A stretch of DNA of 64,000 nt, taken from positions 2,108,001 to 2,172,000 of the forward strand of contig CBDCTY010000002.1 in assembly GCA_965222445.1 (NCBI GenBank), written 5' to 3'. The notes under the pieces were generated by a model. It made no database searches, was not told the DNA's origin, and saw only the letters and a list, made by a program, of their open reading frames with translations. How positions within the stretch are numbered: position 1 is the stretch's first letter; every line of letters starts with the position of its first letter. The translations under genes and the position numbers were made by a program. Source of the stretch: GCA-958296115 sp965222445 (GTDB lineage Bacteria; Chloroflexota; Dehalococcoidia; Lucifugimonadales; CAJWER01). Below, one piece after another: positions 58,891 to 64,000 of this stretch.

Positions 58891-59880
58891 TCAGTTCTGG
58901 GTCACTTCATTCGCCGCCTGCATCATGGCGTGGATGTAGCCGTAGCAGTATGCGAATCCGACCTGCTGGGCCTCGTCCCCGTCGATGTCCGGCACGTGGT
59001 CGGGCATGAGCATGTACGGGTAGCCCACCTCCCTGTAGGTGCGGACGGCCCGCAGCATGTCCACGTCGCCCTCGTCGGGAAAGACCTCCACGAAGTCCAG
59101 CACGCCGCCCTTGATGTTGCGGAAGTGGACGTTGAAGATCTTCCTGCGGCTTCCGAAGTACCGGATCACGTCGTAGATCTCCACACCAGGCCTTTCCAGC
59201 ATCTCGGAGACGGTGCCCTGGCAGAAGTTCAGGCCGTGGTATGGATTCTCGTGCATATCTACGAACCTCTTTAGCCCGCCAACCGTGCCCATGACACGCG
59301 CCACGCCCCGGTACTCGTGGTCCTTGATGCCGGGGTCTTGCGGGTGGCACGCCAACTGCACCTTGTACTCGCTCGCCACGGGAACGACTCGCGCTAGGAA
59401 GTAGTCGATCCGCTCCCACATCGTGTCCGCGTCGGCCGCGCCGCCCTCGAACTCCGGCAGGGTCTGGTCGAGGTCGGCGTATTTGAAGGACGACAGGGTT
59501 GCGCCGCCTCTGCCGGATCGCGGCCCCGTTCGCAGGTGGCCCAGGATGGTGACGTTGTATAGCAGCGCCCGCAGGCCCGCCTCCGACGCCATGCGGATGA
59601 TCTCGCAGAACCCGTCCAGCTCCCGGTCCCTCTCGTCGCTGGGGCCGAGGAAGACGTGGGGCATACCGCTATGGAACGCGCTCCTGGAGCTGAGGGGAGA
59701 GTGCATGGACTCCACGGTGATTCCATACTTCGCGTACTTCTCGCGAATGGACGCAAGCAGGTCGACCGTCCACTCGGTCCAATGCTCGCTGGGAGTCACG
59801 TCGACGTGCTCCACGCCGAGCTGCGCAAGCTGGCGTATATCCGTTTCGTGGCGCGCCTTAAACTGCGTTCCCACGTACAT
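58891..59880 (-). CDS. Mannonate dehydratase-like TIM-barrel enzyme
   Basis: 329 residues. UxuA-type dehydratases convert D-mannonate to 2-keto-3-deoxygluconate. ITVESMHSPLSS, LACHPQDPGIK, GLNFCQGTVSEM and FNVHFRNIKGG supply the Cys/His metal-site residues of this family; MPDHVPDIDGD is near the C-terminus. AGGGAGG is placed before the ATG at 59880; the upstream extension is spurious. Whether the substrate is mannonate is uncertain, as many distant members differ. Confidence 0.85.
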   Translation of the reverse strand: MYVGTQFKARHETDIRQLAQLGVEHVDVTPSEHWTEWTVDLLASIREKYAKYGITVESMHSPLSSRSAFHSGMPHVFLGPSDERDRELDGFCEIIRMASEAGLRALLYNVTILGHLRTGPRSGRGGATLSSFKYADLDQTLPEFEGGAADADTMWERIDYFLARVVPVASEYKVQLACHPQDPGIKDHEYRGVARVMGTVGGLKRFVDMHENPYHGLNFCQGTVSEMLERPGVEIYDVIRYFGSRRKIFNVHFRNIKGGVLDFVEVFPDEGDVDMLRAVRTYREVGYPYMLMPDHVPDIDGDEAQQVGFAYCYGYIHAMMQAANEVTQN

Positions 59881-60108
59881 GATGAACCCTCCCTTTGCGG
59901 TCGCTCGACTCCACACTGGCACTGCCCGAGCGGAGATCGTGCGGAGCATAGGTTCGGCGCTCTGTGCTGTCAACTCGCCACTGGTGTTGGATCCCAGAGT
60001 TAGGCCGAGGCGTCCTGCCCCTTCGTCGATGCCCCGGCAGCCGATGTCTTGACCAAGGCGCCGATCCTGCCGTAGCCTCCCGCAGGAGACCCTTGCGCAA
60101 CCCTCTCC

Positions 60109-61086
60109 TTAGGCGGGGACCTCGAACTCGGACGTGCGGGACGGCTTGCCTCCAGTGATGAGACAGAGCTTCGCGGTCGTGCCGCCCATGTCGAACGAGA
60201 CGATGTCGTCGTATCCCAGGGCCTGCCCGTAATAGGCTGCCGCCATCGCCCCGGCCGCCGGGCCGGACTCGACGAGCCGCACGGGGAAAGACCGGGCTGC
60301 CTCCAGCGTGGTGATGCCGCCCTCGGAGAGCATCATGTATATGACGCCTCCGAAGCCAAGGGAGCGCAGTCCTCCCTCCATCTCCGCGAGGTGCCGGCGC
60401 AGGGGCGGCTCGACGTATGCGTTGGCGACCGTCGTGGATGTCCGAGGATACTCCCGCACCTCTGGAGCGACCTCCGAAGAGAGCGATACGCCGTACTGGG
60501 GATACCGGCCCTCCAGGTATTCACGGATCATCCGCTCGTGAGAGGGGTTACTGTAGGAGTGCATCAGGGCGACGGCTATGGTCTCCACCCCATTCGCCTC
60601 GAATTGCGACACTATCGGTTCGAGTGAAGATAGCTCCAGCGGGACCAGAATCTTGCCATCCCACCCCACTCGCTCCCGGACGGTCCTGCGGAGGCGCCTG
60701 GGGACGAGAGGATCGGCCCGCCTGGCGGTCAGGTCGTACATATCGTACCGCTGCTCGGTGCCGGTCTCCAGGACGTCGCGGAACCCCTCGGTAGCGATCA
60801 GGCCAACCCTTACTCCCTTCCGCTCGAGCAGCAGGTTGGCCACCAGGGTCGTGCCGTAGGTCACCTGGGAGACGTCCTTGATCTCGAAGCCGGAACGTCC
60901 CGCTGCCTCGCGGGTCCCCCGTATGATTCCGAGGGCCAGGTCGTGCGAGGTGGTCAAGGTCTTGCCGACCGAGAAGGAGCCCGACTCGGGGTCGAAGACC
61001 ACGAAGTCGGTGAATGTGCCCCCTACGTCGACGCCTAGCCGGGCGTCCGCCAAATGGTATAAGTTGTGTAGTCGGGTTGCGGTCAC
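60109..61086 (-). pseudogene. hyuA: Hydantoinase/oxoprolinase HyuA, N-terminal half only
   Basis: 325 codons of a family of about 690. ARLGVDVGGTFTDFVV phosphate-binding start, TYGTTLVANLLLERKG, VALMHSYSNPSHE, LSEGGITTLEAARSFPVRLVESGPAAG and SFDMGGTTAKLCLI are all typical of ATP-dependent hydantoinase/acetone-carboxylase-type subunits. The frame ends soon after SEFEV, and no continuation of the family is found to 59980, so the second half is deleted. The first 15 codons come from the tail of the adjacent repeat-protein module, so the native start is also lost. Confidence 0.85.
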
Positions 61087-62462
61087 GAGGGGGGTGAGCG
61101 GCCGGGGTGTGTGGAGTCGATGGGTGCGCCATGGGGGTCTGGCTCGTGCCAGTGCTGTTCGAGTCTTTCCCTGATTCTGCGCTCGGCGGGGGTGAGCTCC
61201 ACGGGTGCGGGTTTTTCGTCCTTTTCCTCCTCTATGCGCTCGGACCCCAGGGCCTTTCTGCGAATGGCGGACCTTGCGGCTCCTTCCCTGCGTCGTTGTG
61301 TTCGGGTGCGTCGTGTTCGGGGTTTTCTTTCTTCGTAGTCTTGGCGTCCTTCGGTGGGCTCTTTGGCGGGAACGACGGATGAGCTGTCTGCGGGCCCTTC
61401 GGCGGTGCTCAGGACAGGCCCTTCGGTGAACTCAGGACGAGGCCCTTCGGCGGTGCTCAGGACAGGCCCTTCGACCCGTTCGACAGGCTCAGGGGAGCCA
61501 GGCTCAGGGTGAACGGAGGTGAGGGACCCTTCGGTGAACTCAGGACGGGACCCTTCGACCCGTTCGACAGGCTCAGGGTGAGCGGATCCTTTGACGGCGC
61601 TCAGGACAGGGTCAGGGGGATGGGTTCCCGCCTCCGCGGGAATGACGATTTGGCGGGGCTCAGGGTGAACGGACCCTTCGACAGGCTCAGGGTGAATGGA
61701 GGTGGGACCTCCTTCGGTGAACTCGGGACGGGACCCTTCGACCCGTTCGACAGGCTCAGGGGAGCCGGGCTCAGGGTGAACGGAGCCTTCGACCCGTTCG
61801 ACAGGGTCGGTACGAGCGGGGTTGGCTGCGGCGCTACGGCCCCCGCCGCCCCCCTGGGTTCCCGCCCCGTATCGAGTACGGGGCAGGCTCTCCGCGGGAA
61901 CGACGGGTGTGTTGGGAGCGGGCTGCTCGTCGCGGACTATGTGTACTATGAGCTCCTTGGCGGCGGCGATCCTGTGGTGGGTCTTGAAGCCGTCGTTTCT
62001 GTCCTGCATGACGTCGTCTAGGAAGTCGATGATGGTGCCGGCGTCGGCGGTCTGGGCTCGGATGAGCCTGGCCATGAGGAATTCATCTATCCCAGAGAGC
62101 ACAGTGAGGAAGTCTCGCGTAAGGGTGGCCGGGGCGTTCAAGGTCACGGCCACCAGGCTCCTCTCCGCGGCGGAGCAGGGGTCGGCCGGGTCGGGGCGTC
62201 CATTGATGGAGTGACCGCATGAGACGCCGCGGTACTTGGCAAGGAACTTGGCGGCGGCCTTGGACTTGTGCTTTTCGAGCTGCTTGGCGGCGTCGATCCT
62301 GTGGCATAGCTCAGCGCCGTCGATCCTGTCCTCCATGACGTCGAGGAAGAAGTCGATGATGCGCTTGCCGTCGTCGGTCTTCTCGCGGACGATGTCGGCG
62401 AGTGTGGGCGGCTTCCGCTCTTCTGTTGTTGGTACTGCGGTCTGTGTGGCTGTATCGGACAT
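61083..62462 (-). CDS. Unrecognised repeat protein, third copy
   Basis: 459 codons from the ATG at 62462. Closely similar to both halves of 28309-30414: MSDTATQTAVPTTEER start, the two DVM..D..HRI.AAK units, GVSCGHSINGRPDP segment, then a long linker of translated genomic repeats (EPVEG, RVEGS, PRTRYGAGTQ) and the same basic/Glu-rich tail ending STHPGRSPP. Conserved ends and variable repeat-built linker imply that the two terminal domains are under selection and the middle tolerates insertions. Upstream promoter is conserved. Confidence 0.68.
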   Translation of the reverse strand: MSDTATQTAVPTTEERKPPTLADIVREKTDDGKRIIDFFLDVMEDRIDGAELCHRIDAAKQLEKHKSKAAAKFLAKYRGVSCGHSINGRPDPADPCSAAERSLVAVTLNAPATLTRDFLTVLSGIDEFLMARLIRAQTADAGTIIDFLDDVMQDRNDGFKTHHRIAAAKELIVHIVRDEQPAPNTPVVPAESLPRTRYGAGTQGGGGGRSAAANPARTDPVERVEGSVHPEPGSPEPVERVEGSRPEFTEGGPTSIHPEPVEGSVHPEPRQIVIPAEAGTHPPDPVLSAVKGSAHPEPVERVEGSRPEFTEGSLTSVHPEPGSPEPVERVEGPVLSTAEGPRPEFTEGPVLSTAEGPADSSSVVPAKEPTEGRQDYEERKPRTRRTRTQRRREGAARSAIRRKALGSERIEEEKDEKPAPVELTPAERRIRERLEQHWHEPDPHGAPIDSTHPGRSPPS

Positions 62463-62469
62463 ACGTTCT

Positions 62470-62498
62470 ATTATGTGGGAGGGATGGGGATTTGTCAA
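62470..62498 (-). promoter_or_regulatory. Promoter of the third repeat-protein gene
   Basis: On the minus strand TTGACA (62498-62493), 17 bp, CATAAT (62475-62470), then 7 bases to the ATG at 62462: the same predicted leaderless layout as at 28272 and 29230. Confidence 0.7.
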
Positions 62499-62579
62499 GA
62501 TGGAAGATTTCCCGGTAGTGAGCCACTTTGAAATGTTCTAGCCGTTAGTAGACCCGGGCAGCCGTACCCAAGCCCCGAG

Positions 62580-62828
62580 CTAGGAGGCAGACGAGTCAAT
62601 TCTCTCAGTGGGCCAGAGTGCTGCAATACCAGTACCAACCAAGACCCCAACCAGTATCCCCAAGTACCACGGCAGCGACCTGTCAACGCTGTCCAGCCAA
62701 TAAAATGCCGCCATTACACTCGCTGCGGCAGAGAGCGCGAGAACCAGATAGCGGACCGGGTTACGGCTCCGGGTGAGTGCCAAGCCTGAACTCTGAGGCG
62801 TGCTGGACACGCCGCGCGGCCGCCCCAT
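62580..62828 (-). CDS. Small membrane protein, unknown function
   Basis: 82 residues with two predicted membrane segments: RYLVLALSAAASVMAAFYWL and LPWYLGILVGVLVGTGIAAL, joined by a short charged loop (DSVDRS) and ending in a charged tail. Composition is natural and distinct from surrounding repeats. No ribosome-binding site stands out and no family is recognised. Confidence 0.5.
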   Translation of the reverse strand: MGRPRGVSSTPQSSGLALTRSRNPVRYLVLALSAAASVMAAFYWLDSVDRSLPWYLGILVGVLVGTGIAALWPTERIDSSAS

Positions 62829-63274
62829 CCCGACAGCGAGCGGACGCGGAGGGGCTTGGGCTCACCTGTTCCCCTTCCTGCTGATGACAAAATAGCACGA
62901 ACGTTCTTCGTCTGTCAAGCGAAAGTTTGCGTGGGGATTCTGGGCCTATGGGCCATGGCTGGTATCACGACATGGGAGATGGATTCTTGCCTGCGCAGGA
63001 ATCACCATGGCCTTGCGAAGGCCACACAAGGGAATGAGAAATGGGCGCGAGATTCCCAGTTGCCACATGATCGGTGGCAACGATCAGGGATGGGTTCCCG
63101 CCCCCGTCTGCACGGGGGCAGGCTCTGCGCGGGAACGACGGTGTGTGTGCGCGGTTCATGTTCATGGTAACGACGGTTGTGCAAAGGTCTCCCTTCGTGG
63201 GAATGACGGCCTAGATGACTTGCGCCTGTGGAGGGCAGCCTGTCAGCCGACGAATTGGTATGGGACGGGTATGC
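62829..63274. other. Intergenic region with REP-type palindromes
   Basis: 445 bp. A core like that inside the MITEs stands alone at about 63090-63140 (GGGTTCCCGCCCCCG, loop TCTGCA, CGGGGGCAGGC, then CGCGGGAACGAC). Further degenerate GGAATGACGG units follow. No gene. Confidence 0.6.
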
Positions 63275-64000
63275 CTACCACACCTCTCGGAACAGGCGCA
63301 GCCAGTTGCCGCCCAGTATCTTGGCGACGTCATCGCCTCCATAGCCCCGTCTGATCAGTGCGGCTGCTACGTTGGGCATCTCGTCAGGCGTTTCGAGTCC
63401 GACAGGATACATCTGCATCTCGTCGTAATGCACCGACGGGTCTGTGAAAGTCGCGGGGAATTTCGTCCCCTGCTGCGAGCCGATGTACCTCCAGAAAGGC
63501 TTCTGCTGGTCCTGCGTGAAGTCGGTCCCTATGCCCACGTGGTCGATGCCTATGAGGTCCACCATGTGGTCGATGGCGTCGACGTAGTCTTCGAGGGAGG
63601 AGGATTCCCTGGTGCGCAGGAATGAAGTGATCGCGGTGGCGCCCACGACGCCGCCCTTCTCGGCCAGCAGCTTCAGGGCCTCGTCGGCCTTGTTTCTGGG
63701 AACGTCGTAGTAGGACTTGGCGTTGGCGTGGGTGCATGCCACGGGCTTCTCTGAGTGCTCAATCGTTTCCAGTGTGGTCCGCTCGCCGACGTGAGAGAGG
63801 TCGATCAGGATCCCTACCCTGTTCATCTCCCTCACCGCGTCCAGGCCGAAATTGCTGAGGCCGTCGTCCCGTCGTTCGTAGCAGCCGTTGCCCAGAAGGT
63901 TGCGCTCGTGGTAGGTGGCCTGGATGATCCCCACGCCAAGCTGCTTGAAGATCGCAAGGCGCGCCAGGTCGTTCTCTATTGGAGACGCGTTCTGGAACCC
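63275..64000 (-). CDS. Membrane (renal-type) dipeptidase, peptidase M19, 5' partial
   Basis: C-terminal 241 codons; the gene runs off the window end. Zinc dipeptidase family: IDLSHVGERTTLETIEHS and PVACTHANAKSYYDVPRN hold the second-half metal histidines, IDHVGIGTDF the catalytic aspartate region, and ILGGNWLRLFREVW is the usual C-terminus. The frame reads open to base 64000 (FQNASPIENDLARLAIF), so the N-terminal HxD part lies outside. Cleaves dipeptides or related amide bonds. Confidence 0.9.
   Translation of the reverse strand, partial: GFQNASPIENDLARLAIFKQLGVGIIQATYHERNLLGNGCYERRDDGLSNFGLDAVREMNRVGILIDLSHVGERTTLETIEHSEKPVACTHANAKSYYDVPRNKADEALKLLAEKGGVVGATAITSFLRTRESSSLEDYVDAIDHMVDLIGIDHVGIGTDFTQDQQKPFWRYIGSQQGTKFPATFTDPSVHYDEMQMYPVGLETPDEMPNVAAALIRRGYGGDDVAKILGGNWLRLFREVW

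Noticed and set aside
61509..62021. 170-codon plus-strand frame rich in FDRLRVNG repeats
   Set aside because: It is the reverse reading of the EPVEG-type repeats in the repeat-protein linker.

Overview
The window is GC-rich bacterial DNA with no rRNA or tRNA gene visible. The gene mix suggests an uncultivated Chloroflexota bacterium of the SAR202/Dehalococcoidia type: many catabolic enzymes (amidohydrolase, D-amino-acid-oxidase-like FAD enzyme, L-2-hydroxyglutarate oxidase, CocE/NonD hydrolase, FAH-family hydrolase, sulfatase, mannonate dehydratase-like enzyme, HyuA, renal-type dipeptidase) set among very many palindromic repeats. The taxonomic call is inference from gene content only.

Layout. 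1-9352: a giant modular surface protein (GLUG-type repeats, Calx-beta, Fn3, PKD-like domains), frameshifted at a G9 tract. 9863-17573 (minus strand): a defence operon. It holds a type II CBASS-like set (Cap4-like nuclease, CD-NTase remnant, E1/E2 Cap2, JAMM Cap3) downstream of an unassigned four-gene module (winged-helix protein, P-loop ATPase, PD-(D/E)xK-like protein, HARE-HTH-like protein). 17961-20557: a broken serine recombinase and an IS. 20654-27571: catabolic genes, a split hicB and an orphan antitoxin. 28309-30414 and 61083-62462: an unrecognised duplicated repeat protein with predicted leaderless promoters. 30809-36226: AlaX-like editing protein and a MacB/LolD-like ABC exporter. 36400-37763: a nucleotidyltransferase cut up by repeats. 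37760-43380 (minus): a partner-switching and two-component signalling operon. 44047-46537: CocE hydrolase and a P-loop kinase. 46592-52330: an IS graveyard (second copy of the first IS, IS21 relic, IS1380 relic). 52512-64000: more catabolic genes, several carrying single-base lesions.

The strongest new signal is a family of about 100-124 bp MITE-like elements, 16 clear copies. Each is bounded by TACCAA/TTGGTA and mostly by matching 3-bp TNA target duplications, with interchangeable palindromic cores. Copies sit inside cap2, hicB and a nucleotidyltransferase gene. At four sites (one in cap2, one in hicB, two in the nucleotidyltransferase) removing the element plus one 3-bp duplication rejoins the protein reading frame. 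A second, different short element (12-bp inverted repeats, 10-bp duplication) sits in frame inside the sulfatase. The two copies of the first IS differ by a clean inversion of an 18-bp segment, between 8-bp inverted repeats, at the transposase start.

Many genes also carry single-base frame breaks, several of them in homopolymers. These could be true decay, phase variation or sequencing error, and read-level data would be needed to choose.
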